Part shown: positions 35,759 through 43,439 of the stretch, piece by piece
How positions within the stretch are numbered: position 1 is the first letter of the stretch
How the letters are laid out: each line of letters opens with the position of its first letter
Origin: an uncultured Prevotellaceae bacterium
GTDB taxonomy: Bacteria; Bacteroidota; Bacteroidia; Bacteroidales; Bacteroidaceae
Length of the DNA: 43,439 nt
NCBI GenBank assembly: GCA_900316505.1
Contig: ONDH01000025.1
Coordinates: forward strand, 1-43,439
Reading direction: 5' to 3'
Position numbers and translations under genes: made by a program
The notes under the pieces: model-generated
What the model saw: only the letters and a program-made list of their open reading frames with translations
Databases searched by the model: none
Told to the model about the DNA's origin: nothing

Positions 35759-36796
35759 TTACATATTGCGATTTGATGATAAAAGTCCACATGCTGCCCA
35801 GATGTCTTGTCCTCTTGAGGCGCGGATGGTGGTGGGCACTCCGTGATTGTTCAGGTAGTCACGAAAATGTTCCATCGTCTCCATCTCCACTTCTTTCAGC
35901 GGTACATCGGGCACTCGGTGCCAACGGATGAGGTTGACTCGGCAGATAAGGCCGCGCAGCAGCTTGGTCAATTCCTTCGCGTGCAAGGGAGAATCGTTGG
36001 TGTCACCAAACATTGTGTATTCAAATGTAATGCGACGCTGATGGCTCCAGTCATATTCCTTGAGCAGTGCAACGATGTCGGCAATTGCGAATTGCTTCTC
36101 TGCAGGCATCAGTTGCAAACGTTGTTCATGGATGGGTGAGTGAAGCGACACGGCAACATGACATTCACTTTCATCCACCAGCCGACGCATATTGCTCTTC
36201 AATCCCACTGTCGAAATCGTGATGCGGTGGGGACTCCATGCCCAACCATAATCAGCAGTGAGAATCTTCGTCGATTGCAGAACATGGTCAAGATTGTCAA
36301 GCGGCTCCCCTTGTCCCATGTATACGATGTTTGTGAGTGGAGTTACTCCCTCTTCGGCAATAAGCTGGTCAACCGTGTAGATTTGGTTGAGGATGTCCCT
36401 TACGCTTAGGTTCCCCTGCCAACCCTGCTTTCCAGTCTGACAGAAAAGGCAGTTCATCTTGCATCCCACTTGGCAACTTACGCACAACGTGGCACGATCT
36501 CCTTCTGGAATATAAACTGTCTCCACATATTTCCCGTCTTCAGTCGGAAAGAGATACTTCACTGTTCCGTCCTTGCTCTTCTGAGTTTCGGCAGGAGCAT
36601 CGCACCCCACACAAAACAACGAATCCAACTTCTCGCGGTTTGTCTTTGAGATGTTGGTCATTTCGTCGATGGTATGCACATGCTTGCCATAAATCCACTG
36701 TGCCATCTGTTTGGCGGTGAATTTAGGCATGGAGAGTTGCAGGCACACGTCCTGCAACTCTTCCAATGTCATACCTAATAGTGGGGCTTTATTCAT
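35759..36796 (-). CDS. rlmN: Dual-specificity 23S rRNA/tRNA adenine-C2 methyltransferase
   Basis: A 345-residue radical SAM enzyme that methylates A2503 of 23S rRNA and A37 of tRNAs. The cluster motif is Cys112-x3-Cys116-x2-Cys119 (CKMNCLFC). The two cysteines of the ping-pong mechanism are Cys105 (RATLCVSC) and Cys336 (IWAACGLL). LTNIVYMGQGEPLDN and RVNLIRWHRVP are further family motifs. First gene of the seven-gene minus-strand run; a 112-bp palindrome separates it from glyA. Confidence 0.93.
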   Translation of the reverse strand: MNKAPLLGMTLEELQDVCLQLSMPKFTAKQMAQWIYGKHVHTIDEMTNISKTNREKLDSLFCVGCDAPAETQKSKDGTVKYLFPTEDGKYVETVYIPEGDRATLCVSCQVGCKMNCLFCQTGKQGWQGNLSVRDILNQIYTVDQLIAEEGVTPLTNIVYMGQGEPLDNLDHVLQSTKILTADYGWAWSPHRITISTVGLKSNMRRLVDESECHVAVSLHSPIHEQRLQLMPAEKQFAIADIVALLKEYDWSHQRRITFEYTMFGDTNDSPLHAKELTKLLRGLICRVNLIRWHRVPDVPLKEVEMETMEHFRDYLNNHGVPTTIRASRGQDIWAACGLLSSNRNM

Positions 36797-36817
36797 TTGA
36801 AGATATTTGTCTTTTTA

Positions 36818-36929
36818 TTGCGGCAAGCCGCCGAAGAAAAAATAGGTAAAAACAAGTAAAAATAAATAAAAATATTTTTCTCTATTTTTTCCTATTTTTT
36901 TATATTTTTTCTTCGGCGGCTTGCCGCAA
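36818..36929. repeat. 112-bp inverted repeat between glyA and rlmN
   Basis: Perfect 27-bp arms at 36818-36844 and 36903-36929; each begins with the small palindrome GCGGCAAGCCGC and runs into an A-tract. The 58 bp between are almost only A and T and still pair at 21 of 29 positions, so the whole span can fold into a single long hairpin. It lies 9 bp after the glyA stop and could end or protect that transcript; it could equally be a MITE-like insertion, although I see no target-site duplication. Confidence 0.85.
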
Positions 36930-36938
36930 CTATGCTTG

Positions 36939-38219
36939 TTACCAAGCGAAGAGTGGATAGCTCTTCATGGTCTCGTTCACCTCGCCACGAACCTTTGCAA
37001 TCACAGCCTCGTTTTCTGGGTCGTTGAGCACTTCCTCAATCCATGCAGCAATCTGCACCATGAGGTCTTCCTTCGCACCGCGAGTGGTGATGGCAGGTGT
37101 TCCAAGACGGAAACCTGAAGTCTGGAAAGCAGAGCGGGTGTCGAATGGCACCATGTTCTTATTGATGGTGATGTCGGCAGCCACCAAAGCGTTCTCAGCC
37201 ACCTTACCCGTCAAGTCAGGATATTTCGTGCGGAGGTCAACCAGCATAGAGTGGTTGTCTGTACCACCACTGACGATGGCGAAACCACGCTTGATGAGTT
37301 CGTCTGCCAGCACGGCAGCGTTCTTCTTCACCTGCTTAGCATACTCCTTGAACTCTGGTTTCAGAGCCTCGCCGAATGCCACAGCTTTCGCAGCAATCAC
37401 GTGCTCCAGAGGACCACCCTGTTGACCAGGGAACACAGCTGAGTTGAGCAACTGGGACATCTTCTTCACCACACCCTTTGGAGTTGTGTAGCCCCATGGG
37501 TTGTCAAAGTCCTTTCCAAGCAGAATCAAACCGCCACGAGGACCACGCAGTGTCTTGTGAGTAGTGGTGGTCACGATGTGAGCATACTTAACAGGGTTCT
37601 CCAACAAACCTGCAGCGATGAGACCAGCAGGGTGAGCCATGTCAATCATCAGGAGAGCACCCACCTCGTCAGCAATCTTACGCATGCGGGCATAATCCCA
37701 TTCGCGGCTATAAGCTGAACCACCACCGATGATGAGCTTTGGCTTGTGCTCCTTTGCAAGAGCCTCCATTTCGTCGTAATCCACACGACCGGTCTCCTTG
37801 TTGAGGTTGTAACCTACAGGCTTATAGAGAATACCGGAGGTGTTCACCAAAGAACCATGAGAGAGGTGACCTCCGTGATCAAGATTCAGACCCATGAACA
37901 CGTCACCAGGCTTCAGCACAGCCAACAGCACGGCAGCGTTAGCCTGTGCACCAGAGTGGGGCTGCACATTGGCATATTCAGCACCGAAGAGCTGACAAGC
38001 GCGATCGATGGCAAGCTGCTCAATTTCGTCCACCACTTGGCAACCGCCATAGTAGCGATGACCAGGATAACCCTCTGCATACTTGTTTGTGCAGTAGCTA
38101 CCCATAGCTTCCATCACCTGGTCGCTCACAAAGTTCTCTGATGCAATCAATTCGATGCCTTTCAGCTGACGCTGATGTTCCTTCTCAATGAGAGAGAAAA
38201 TAGTGTTGTCTCTTTCCAT
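36939..38219 (-). CDS. glyA: Serine hydroxymethyltransferase
   Basis: A 426-residue PLP enzyme that interconverts serine and glycine and charges tetrahydrofolate with one-carbon units. [33 protein letters not shown] and the PLP Lys222 in [15 protein letters not shown] are all present; length is normal. It has its own -7 element at 38270-38277 and a long hairpin after it. Confidence 0.96.
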   Translation of the reverse strand: MERDNTIFSLIEKEHQRQLKGIELIASENFVSDQVMEAMGSYCTNKYAEGYPGHRYYGGCQVVDEIEQLAIDRACQLFGAEYANVQPHSGAQANAAVLLAVLKPGDVFMGLNLDHGGHLSHGSLVNTSGILYKPVGYNLNKETGRVDYDEMEALAKEHKPKLIIGGGSAYSREWDYARMRKIADEVGALLMIDMAHPAGLIAAGLLENPVKYAHIVTTTTHKTLRGPRGGLILLGKDFDNPWGYTTPKGVVKKMSQLLNSAVFPGQQGGPLEHVIAAKAVAFGEALKPEFKEYAKQVKKNAAVLADELIKRGFAIVSGGTDNHSMLVDLRTKYPDLTGKVAENALVAADITINKNMVPFDTRSAFQTSGFRLGTPAITTRGAKEDLMVQIAAWIEEVLNDPENEAVIAKVRGEVNETMKSYPLFAW

Positions 38220-38269
38220 TTTGTTTTTATTATGTTTATGTGATTTTTATATCTACCTTAAAAACGATG

Positions 38270-38277
38270 CAAAGTTA
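38270..38277 (-). promoter_or_regulatory. -7 promoter element of glyA
   Basis: TAACTTTG on the minus strand, 51 bp before the glyA ATG at 38219. A TTTCG about 18-20 bp upstream is a weak -33 candidate. Confidence 0.6.
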
Positions 38278-38312
38278 CGAAAAATAAGTGAATAACGAAA
38301 GCCTGAAAAGTG

Positions 38313-38359
38313 AAAAATCCATGTTACTTGCAATCCGAACGGCAGTAACATGGATTTTT
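38313..38359 (-). terminator. Terminator of the C10-C14-FISUMP operon
   Basis: Perfect 16-bp stem (38313-38328 with 38344-38359, TCCATGTTACT core) around a 15-base loop. Read on the minus strand it ends in a run of five T within the stem followed by CACTTTT, 55 bp after the stop of the last gene. Since the other side also has a T-run it may act in both directions. Confidence 0.8.
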
Positions 38360-38413
38360 TACTTAATTCATTCCCTCATTCCTTCATTTTTAATATTTTA
38401 TTAGCGAAGCACA

Positions 38414-39130
38414 TCATTTTTTACTCTTTACGGGGCGTATAGAATAACCTTTATAACGTGTGCCATTATTCCAACCAATGAAACCATCGCCAAACATGAC
38501 AGCATAGGCGTAACAAGGGAAGTCTTCGCAGAGGGTGGAAGTCCAATAATAGCCAACATCTTTCTCATTGTTTCCTGCAAAACCGGCAGTTGGCAGGAAG
38601 ATGGATTTTCCGTTAGGTCCTGTCACCCGATAGCCACTTTTCTCCCATGTCCATTTGCACTTCTCAATCAGCTCGGCAAACTGGTCTGCGGTGGGCATGT
38701 GCCATTGTGCATCCCAAATGGGCACTTTGTGAGTCTTGGCATACACAGCGGCGGCATCATCTTCAGGGTCAAGTTGCGTCTTGCCATCTTTTTTGCCAAA
38801 CGCGCTGTCAGTGCAGTATTTGGTCAAGGCTTTCGCACCTGTACCATGCTTGTAGCCCTTCCAAGAGGTCATCATGCGCTGGTCGTACTGTTCGTATGAG
38901 AGTGCTTCGTCATCCGCCACGACACTGCCCCAACTATAGTACTGCCCAAAATTGGTGGCAGCTTCGTTTTCTCTCATGTTGCGGTCTGCCCAAAGAGTTC
39001 CGCTGGGCAACCCAAGGTCAATCGACTGGGGCATGTAGCGTTGCGTTTGAGCGGGAATCTTATTCTGTGCATGCACGAGTGTGAACATGCAAGACATGAC
39101 CATCAGGAAGAAATATCGTAATTGTTTCAT
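38414..39130 (-). CDS. Exported FISUMP-like protein
   Basis: A 238-residue secreted protein: signal peptide 1-21 (ending VHAQ), then SIDLGLPSGTLWADRNM, FGQYYSWG, WDAQWHMPTADQFAELIEKC, FLPTAGFAG, GYYWTSTL and YSIRPVK, the motif order of the Fibrobacter succinogenes major paralogous domain / DUF1566-like fold (C-type-lectin-like). Such domains are common on the surface of Bacteroidota; the ligand is unknown. Last gene of a three-gene operon with two cysteine peptidases (12 bp after the caspase-like gene), followed by a strong terminator. Confidence 0.8.
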   Translation of the reverse strand: MKQLRYFFLMVMSCMFTLVHAQNKIPAQTQRYMPQSIDLGLPSGTLWADRNMRENEAATNFGQYYSWGSVVADDEALSYEQYDQRMMTSWKGYKHGTGAKALTKYCTDSAFGKKDGKTQLDPEDDAAAVYAKTHKVPIWDAQWHMPTADQFAELIEKCKWTWEKSGYRVTGPNGKSIFLPTAGFAGNNEKDVGYYWTSTLCEDFPCYAYAVMFGDGFIGWNNGTRYKGYSIRPVKSKK

Positions 39131-39142
39131 TGCTTCAAGTGT

Positions 39143-40438
39143 TTATTGTATGCTTTTGGTTTTCACTTGCTTTACGCCATTTTGTTCACGTGGAACTCCA
39201 TTGCCGTTTGTCTTCTTACGAGCCTCGTCAATAGCGAGGTTGATAAGTGATTCCCATGATGGTTTCTCCTGAGTGAGTGTACTGATTTGATAACGCAGAC
39301 TCTCTATGACACTGAGCAGGAAAAAGCCGCCCTTCACACTACACCATGAAGCCTCGCCGGGACTGGCAGCCGTTGCCCATACGTTGCCGCCTTGTTCCAA
39401 GAAGAGTGTGCGCAACTTGTCCGTGTCAAGGCTGTGTGATGCACGGGAGAAGAGGGTGCTGATGCTGACAGCAGTAGGTGTTTCCTGTCCCACCTTCGTG
39501 TTGCAGCAGTCGCTTAATACAATGTTGAGTCTTGCCCCTTTATCTATAATTGCCTTATAGATGTCCGTCATTGTGGCATAGTTCTCCACAGCCTTGTCGT
39601 ATGCTGTGGGTGACAAGTCGATGCAAGGGAAGTAGTCTTTCTGGTCTTGGAAACGGAAACCGTGACCTGAATAGACAAACACAACGATGTCCTTCTTACC
39701 GGGCTTGAAGTTCTCAATGGCTTTAGCCACATTCGACTTACCGAACTCATCCTCGCTCACGATGGTCTGCTCATAAGGCAATTCCAGCACACGGGCAATA
39801 TTCTTGAATTCATTCGTCACGTTCTTGATGTCCTGCTGACAAGCCACACCGATGTCACTTACCTCTGTGTTAGCCACCATCAGCAGCCGAAGGGTAGGGG
39901 TGTCACCACCGCGGCTCACCACCTCCGTCATGTTCTGTTCACCGGCTTTCTTGGCAGCCGCAAGCAGGTTCTTGTATTCCACATCCGTCGGTTTGTAGAA
40001 CTTCTCGAGATAGGCTGGTGTCAATTCTGCGAGTTGCTTCTCCTTGAAACTGGTGGCATCGAAATAATTGGTGGGGTCAGTCAGGTCATAGAAGATTTTA
40101 GGCTCAGGCTTCATGTCCTCTGCACGGAAATCACGCCAATGCCAGAAGACGGTAGGCATCGAACGTCCGTTGAGAGGTCTGTAGTACATGACGCCGAATT
40201 TGTTTTCTGTCGTCACGGGCTGTCCGTCCTTCTCGTAGTCAGATTCCCACACTTTGCCTTTGGAGCCCTCGTCAGCCCTCACGATACGCATTTTGCATCG
40301 CTCATCACTGAAGTAGGTCATCAATCCCAAATATTTCTTACCATCCAACGGGTGGGTGAACTGCAGTTCATAGAAAGTCTGCGCTTTCATGGCAAACGTC
40401 ATCAGCAACAGGGAAAATATCAGTGCAACTTTCTTCAT
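39143..40438 (-). CDS. Exported caspase-like (C14) peptidase
   Basis: A 431-residue secreted protein: signal peptide 1-19 (MKAQ end), an N-terminal domain of about 150 residues describing no known family, then a caspase/metacaspase domain. His259 in VFVYSGHGFRF and the Cys pair 311-312 in IVLSDCCNTKV form the dyad (the D-x-C form points to Cys312). Clan CD enzymes of this kind cut after Arg, Lys or Asp. The N-terminal part may be a propeptide or substrate-binding domain. Between the C10 peptidase gene (54-bp gap) and the FISUMP-like gene. Confidence 0.85.
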   Translation of the reverse strand: MKKVALIFSLLLMTFAMKAQTFYELQFTHPLDGKKYLGLMTYFSDERCKMRIVRADEGSKGKVWESDYEKDGQPVTTENKFGVMYYRPLNGRSMPTVFWHWRDFRAEDMKPEPKIFYDLTDPTNYFDATSFKEKQLAELTPAYLEKFYKPTDVEYKNLLAAAKKAGEQNMTEVVSRGGDTPTLRLLMVANTEVSDIGVACQQDIKNVTNEFKNIARVLELPYEQTIVSEDEFGKSNVAKAIENFKPGKKDIVVFVYSGHGFRFQDQKDYFPCIDLSPTAYDKAVENYATMTDIYKAIIDKGARLNIVLSDCCNTKVGQETPTAVSISTLFSRASHSLDTDKLRTLFLEQGGNVWATAASPGEASWCSVKGGFFLLSVIESLRYQISTLTQEKPSWESLINLAIDEARKKTNGNGVPREQNGVKQVKTKSIQ

Positions 40439-40492
40439 CTTAATAAAAGTATTTGATATAAGCTTCGTATATGCTCAACTCCTCACTAAAAT

Positions 40493-42175
40493 TTAGTTTC
40501 CATAGAAGTCGTTAGCATCCACGTTACCCAGACCTTCCGTCACGCTCTTGGTGTCATCCTTCTTGCTCTTCTTGTCCTTCTTGCCGGGAGTGTTGGTGGA
40601 AGAAGCAGTGAGATTGCCGAGGTCAATATAGCGGTCAAATGTGTTCGGTTTCAAAGTCACGTTGTCACCCTTCACATCCAAGTCGATGCAGCTCACGCCA
40701 GCCGTCAGGATGGGGCGCCATTTGCTGTCGTTGTTCGCCTTGCTCACCATCACCAGCTGATAGTCGTCACCAGAAATATTGCTGGGCAGAACTGGTCTAA
40801 ACTGCAACTGCTTGTACGAGCGGGTTGGGGTGAGTGAAGCATCTGTCAGCTCCAGCGTCTTCACCATCTCACCGTTCTTGTAGAGCGCCACGCCAAACTT
40901 TCCGTTGAACTGACCAATCGTGCAGTTGCTCACTCGTTCCACCTTCACGATTACCTGTGTTCCCTTCTTGCCGTTAGGGGCACTCTCCAGTCCCTGCATG
41001 CTCAGCACGCTCACCTTGTTCTCCGTATTGGCAGATGGGGGTTGTATGCCACCAATGAATGTGACGTTCTCATTGTAGTTCTCCACCTTGCCAGTGCGAC
41101 TGCCTGGACGTGGAGGCGAAAGGTTTGTAATTTCAAAATATCCGTTGCTCTGTCCGTTCCATCCCCAATTGAAATGGAACAGTCCGTTGGTGTCGTAACC
41201 ATCACACACGAAGCAGTGGCCATAGTCGTCCTCGTCGGTGCCGCCCATCAGCACTGGTCTGCCCTCAGTCAATTCCTTCTTCAGGTAATAGACGAAGTCG
41301 CCCGGTGTGAAGGCATCGCGACGGAAATTCACCATGTTGTTGCCATAACCGAAATACTCCACCAAAGCCTGCGCCATGTCGATGCGGCTGGCACTCGAAC
41401 CAGTAGGTGAATACTCCATGTTGCAGGCAGCGCCAGCGTCAAACATCAGTTTGCTGATGGCAGAATTCTCGGCTTCTGCACCACCTGTCTTGCTATAAGT
41501 GGGCAACATATTGTTCCAATCGTATGTAGTGGTGAACGAGCAGCTCACCGTCTCACCCTCATTGTCATAACTGTGAGTCTTTCCTGATGGTTTCTTAGGA
41601 AATTCGTAGAAACGCATAATCTGCACAGCACCCGTGGCGACACAACCAGTCAAGCTCTTGTTAGGGCACATGGCATTGTATGGGAAAGTCTGTGCATAGC
41701 AGATGTTGCCCAGCAGAGGCTTTACTTCAGGAGCCAAGGCAGAATCATCATTCGCAGCTTTCATCAGCGGTCCCGATTGCAATTGTGCCAACAGTGAATC
41801 TGGAGTCATCGCCAAGTCGCTCAGCGCCTCCGTGTAGCCACCCAACCAAGCTTTCATCTCAGGAGCCAGCGCATCAATGTCGAAATGTCCCTCGTTCGAA
41901 TAAGCAAGAATCTTCTTCGTGCGGCTGTCGGCACTCACAATGATGAAGCCCTGTTCATCACCACGGTTGAAGATGTAATAGTAAGGGTGGTCATTTACAG
42001 AATCCTTCTCCACATGAGCCAATTCCGGAGTCTTATTCTCGCCGCCACGACGCAGAGGTAGAAACCCGACAGCGGAATTCAGCGCATCATTTACATTCAC
42101 CACGTGAGAGTTTTGTGCATGTACACCTGTACACACAGCCAAAGTCAGGATAGTAAAAAGCGTTAATTTTTTCAT
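40493..42175 (-). CDS. Streptopain/interpain-like C10 cysteine peptidase
   Basis: A 560-residue secreted papain-like protease. Signal peptide 1-20 (GVHAQ end), an inhibitory propeptide of the Spi/C10 type (about 22-140, GFLPLRRGG...YYIFNRGDEQGFIIVSAD in parts), then the catalytic domain with Cys178 (LTGCVATGAVQIMRFY) and His320 (DDYGHCFVCDGYD), supported by FHFNWGWNG. A beta-rich C-terminal domain (about 390-520) and a Lys-rich tail (GKKDKKSKKDD) follow. Relatives include SpeB and interpain A, which degrade host proteins. The ATG at 42175 is preferred to one at 42247 because it opens directly with the signal peptide and lies 30 bp after the promoter. Head of the operon. Confidence 0.88.
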   Translation of the reverse strand: MKKLTLFTILTLAVCTGVHAQNSHVVNVNDALNSAVGFLPLRRGGENKTPELAHVEKDSVNDHPYYYIFNRGDEQGFIIVSADSRTKKILAYSNEGHFDIDALAPEMKAWLGGYTEALSDLAMTPDSLLAQLQSGPLMKAANDDSALAPEVKPLLGNICYAQTFPYNAMCPNKSLTGCVATGAVQIMRFYEFPKKPSGKTHSYDNEGETVSCSFTTTYDWNNMLPTYSKTGGAEAENSAISKLMFDAGAACNMEYSPTGSSASRIDMAQALVEYFGYGNNMVNFRRDAFTPGDFVYYLKKELTEGRPVLMGGTDEDDYGHCFVCDGYDTNGLFHFNWGWNGQSNGYFEITNLSPPRPGSRTGKVENYNENVTFIGGIQPPSANTENKVSVLSMQGLESAPNGKKGTQVIVKVERVSNCTIGQFNGKFGVALYKNGEMVKTLELTDASLTPTRSYKQLQFRPVLPSNISGDDYQLVMVSKANNDSKWRPILTAGVSCIDLDVKGDNVTLKPNTFDRYIDLGNLTASSTNTPGKKDKKSKKDDTKSVTEGLGNVDANDFYGN

Positions 42176-42204
42176 TGCATCAAAGTTCTTAATGGTTGGT
42201 GGTG

Positions 42205-42236
42205 CAAAGGTAGATATTTCTTTCACAACAACCAAA
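42205..42236 (-). promoter_or_regulatory. Complete -33/-7 promoter of the C10 peptidase operon
   Basis: On the minus strand TTTG (42236-42233) is followed after 20 bp by TACCTTTG (42212-42205), the full Bacteroidota consensus, 29 bp before the ATG at 42175. It excludes the upstream ATG at 42247, which would lie before the promoter. Confidence 0.8.
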
Positions 42237-42339
42237 TATTTTTCCAAGTTTTGCTTTTTTCATTCACTCAACTTTCGCAAGTGACGAAGTAATCGAAGTT
42301 AAAGGAGTTAACGACGATACCCAGTCAATGAAAATTAGG

Positions 42340-42590
42340 AATGAGGAAAGATGCGGTTGAGCGAGTGCAGATGTCAAGCTTGTTTGAACTATGCCGAGCG
42401 TGAGCATCTTCGGCGAAGCCAATTATGAATTAGGAATGAGGAATTAGGAATGAGGAACCTTTAGCTCGACGGAGTCAATTGAATCTCTAAACCCTAATCT
42501 CTAAACCCTAATCTCTAAACCCTAAACTCTAAACTCTCAACCCTCAATTGTCAACTGTCAACTGTCAATTGTCAACTAAGCGCGCAAATC
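42340..42590. repeat. Repeat-filled gap between the C10 operon and queC
   Basis: No gene between 42248 and 42597. In order: CATCTTCGGCGAAGCC (about 42407-42422), one AATTATG unit, AGGAATG/AGGAATT heptamers (about 42431-42457), the 24-bp dispersed repeat (42455-42478), CTAAACC/CTAATCT heptamers (about 42485-42540) and TGTCAAC/TGTCAAT heptamers (about 42549-42577). Almost every repeat family of the window is present here. Confidence 0.85.
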
Positions 42591-42597
42591 ATCCGAA

Positions 42598-43251
42598 TCA
42601 GTCTACGTAATCTGTAGGGTCAGGGATACCAGCCTCGGCGAGGGCTTCCTTGCGTTCGATGCAGGTGCCGCAACGTCCACAGTGTTTGTCGCCTCCTTTG
42701 TAGCATGACCATGTCTCTGCATAGTTGATGCCGAGTTCACGACCACGTGCAGCTATCTGGCTTTTCGTCATGTGACAGTAGGGGGAGAGGAGATGTACAC
42801 CGTTATAGGTGCCAGCATGGGCGGCTGCATCGAAGGCTTCGACAAATTCAGGACGGCAATCGGGATAAATGGTGTGGTCACCTCCGTGGTTCGCCATCAT
42901 CACGTATGAGAGGTCATTGGTTTCTGCCATGCCAGTAGCAATGGCGAGCATGATGCCGTTGCGGAATGGCACGACGGTGGATTTCATGTTCTCGTCGGCA
43001 TAGTGTCCCTCGGGGATGTCGTCGGCGCCAGAGAGTAGGGAACTGCGGAAATAGGTCGTCATGAAGTCGAGTGGAATGACGTGGTGAGGAATGCCCAAGC
43101 GTTCACAATGCATACGTGCAAAGGGTATCTCGCGGGCATTGTGGTTGGAACCATAGTCGAACGATATTGCCAGGGCAATACGCTCCTGATAGTCGTAGAG
43201 CAGGGTGACGGAATCCATCCCACCGCTCAGTATCAATATGCAATCTTTCAT
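42598..43251 (-). CDS. queC: 7-cyano-7-deazaguanine synthase
   Basis: A 217-residue enzyme that converts 7-carboxy-7-deazaguanine to preQ0 with ATP and ammonia, on the way to queuosine in tRNA. The PP-loop ILSGGMDSVTLL is at residues 7-18, VVPFRNGIML follows, and CYKGGDKHCGRCGTC near the C-terminus holds the four zinc-binding cysteines. Complete. Two -7 elements lie upstream. Confidence 0.95.
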   Translation of the reverse strand: MKDCILILSGGMDSVTLLYDYQERIALAISFDYGSNHNAREIPFARMHCERLGIPHHVIPLDFMTTYFRSSLLSGADDIPEGHYADENMKSTVVPFRNGIMLAIATGMAETNDLSYVMMANHGGDHTIYPDCRPEFVEAFDAAAHAGTYNGVHLLSPYCHMTKSQIAARGRELGINYAETWSCYKGGDKHCGRCGTCIERKEALAEAGIPDPTDYVD

Positions 43252-43271
43252 CTTCTTTCAGTTTTGAGTGA

Positions 43272-43279
43272 CAAAGGTA
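43272..43279 (-). promoter_or_regulatory. -7 promoter element of queC, proximal
   Basis: TACCTTTG on the minus strand, 21 bp before the queC ATG at 43251. No -33 box seen. Confidence 0.6.
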
Positions 43280-43342
43280 CGAATTTATTTTGAGTTCATC
43301 CTTTCACATTTGGTTTTTAGTTTAATTTTTCTGAATCCGCTG

Positions 43343-43350
43343 CAAAGTTA
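43343..43350 (-). promoter_or_regulatory. -7 promoter element, distal to queC
   Basis: TAACTTTG on the minus strand, about 92 bp before queC. It could be a second queC promoter under the control of the palindromes at 43399-43439. Confidence 0.45.
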
Positions 43351-43398
43351 CGGCGATATGAGGGGGTGGCAATATTATTCTCAAAAAATCGGAAAAAA

Positions 43399-43439
43399 CG
43401 AGAATATTCTCGATTTCTGGCATAAAACAGAGAATATTC
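43399..43439. promoter_or_regulatory. Repeated AGAATATTCT palindrome, possible operator
   Basis: A perfect 14-bp palindrome CGAGAATATTCTCG (43399-43412) and a second GAGAATATTC (43430-43439, cut by the window end) have centres 30 bp apart, close to three helical turns. A half-like ATTATTCTC lies at 43373-43381. The pattern looks like a tandem operator for a dimeric regulator of queC or of a gene beyond the window. Confidence 0.45.

Noticed and set aside
42176..42247. Longer start for the C10 peptidase
   Set aside because: The ATG at 42247 lies before the consensus promoter and would bury the signal peptide.

Overview
The window comes from a member of the Bacteroidota, most likely a Prevotellaceae (Prevotella or Segatella type) species. 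The evidence is a compact 289-residue primary sigma factor, at least eight TAnnTTTG -7 promoter elements (two with a TTTG -33 box exactly 20 bp upstream), near absence of Shine-Dalgarno sequences, families typical of this phylum (DUF4837 lipoprotein, DUF5686 outer-membrane protein, interpain-like C10 peptidase, GH43/CBM6 enzyme), and the many short intergenic repeats common in these genomes. No rRNA, tRNA or CRISPR array was recognised.

Layout. 1-1214: gene-free, dominated by two arrays of a 23-bp repeat and a GTCGAC-rich palindrome cluster. 1215-5709: metallo-hydrolase, hexapeptide acetyltransferase, an aminotransferase gene broken by a short deletion, a GNAT acetyltransferase, an internally deleted small gene, and an AlkZ-like winged-helix protein. 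5843-14787: RNA modification (rlmD, RluA-type synthase), rpoD, a small exported protein, then a tight run of clostripain-like lipoprotein, HPr-kinase-like P-loop protein, S26-like peptidase, PqqD-like protein, ung and a phospholipase-D-type protein. 14873-18166: exported GH10-like hydrolase and guaA. 18150-21469: AT-rich island at the 3' end of guaA, bounded by near-identical copies of the guaA end and carrying a truncated serine recombinase and a BspA-type LRR/WG-repeat protein. 21581-26359: xylan-type locus (CE6-like esterase divergent from a double GH43-CBM6 enzyme) and a HAD phosphatase. 26435-36796: minus-strand block of an MscS channel and a seven-gene overlapping run, rlmN > DUF4837 > pdxA-like > UPF0104 > ATP-grasp > CDP-alcohol transferase/HAD fusion > DUF5686. 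36939-43251: glyA, an operon of C10 peptidase > caspase-like peptidase > exported FISUMP-like protein, and queC.

Main points of interest: (1) the pdxA-like gene lacks all three metal-binding histidines and other active-site residues of PdxA while its frame is intact; (2) it sits in one operon with a transferase/phosphatase fusion, an ATP-grasp ligase and a flippase-like membrane protein, which together look like an undescribed lipid head-group pathway; (3) the C11/HprK-like/S26-like/PqqD cassette resembles RiPP maturation parts without an obvious precursor or cyclase; (4) the guaA island looks like a cis-mobilisable remnant; (5) five intergenic repeat families all share a 7-bp unit, and they have run into the ends of genes.

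Functions are read from motifs and family resemblance only; no database search was possible.
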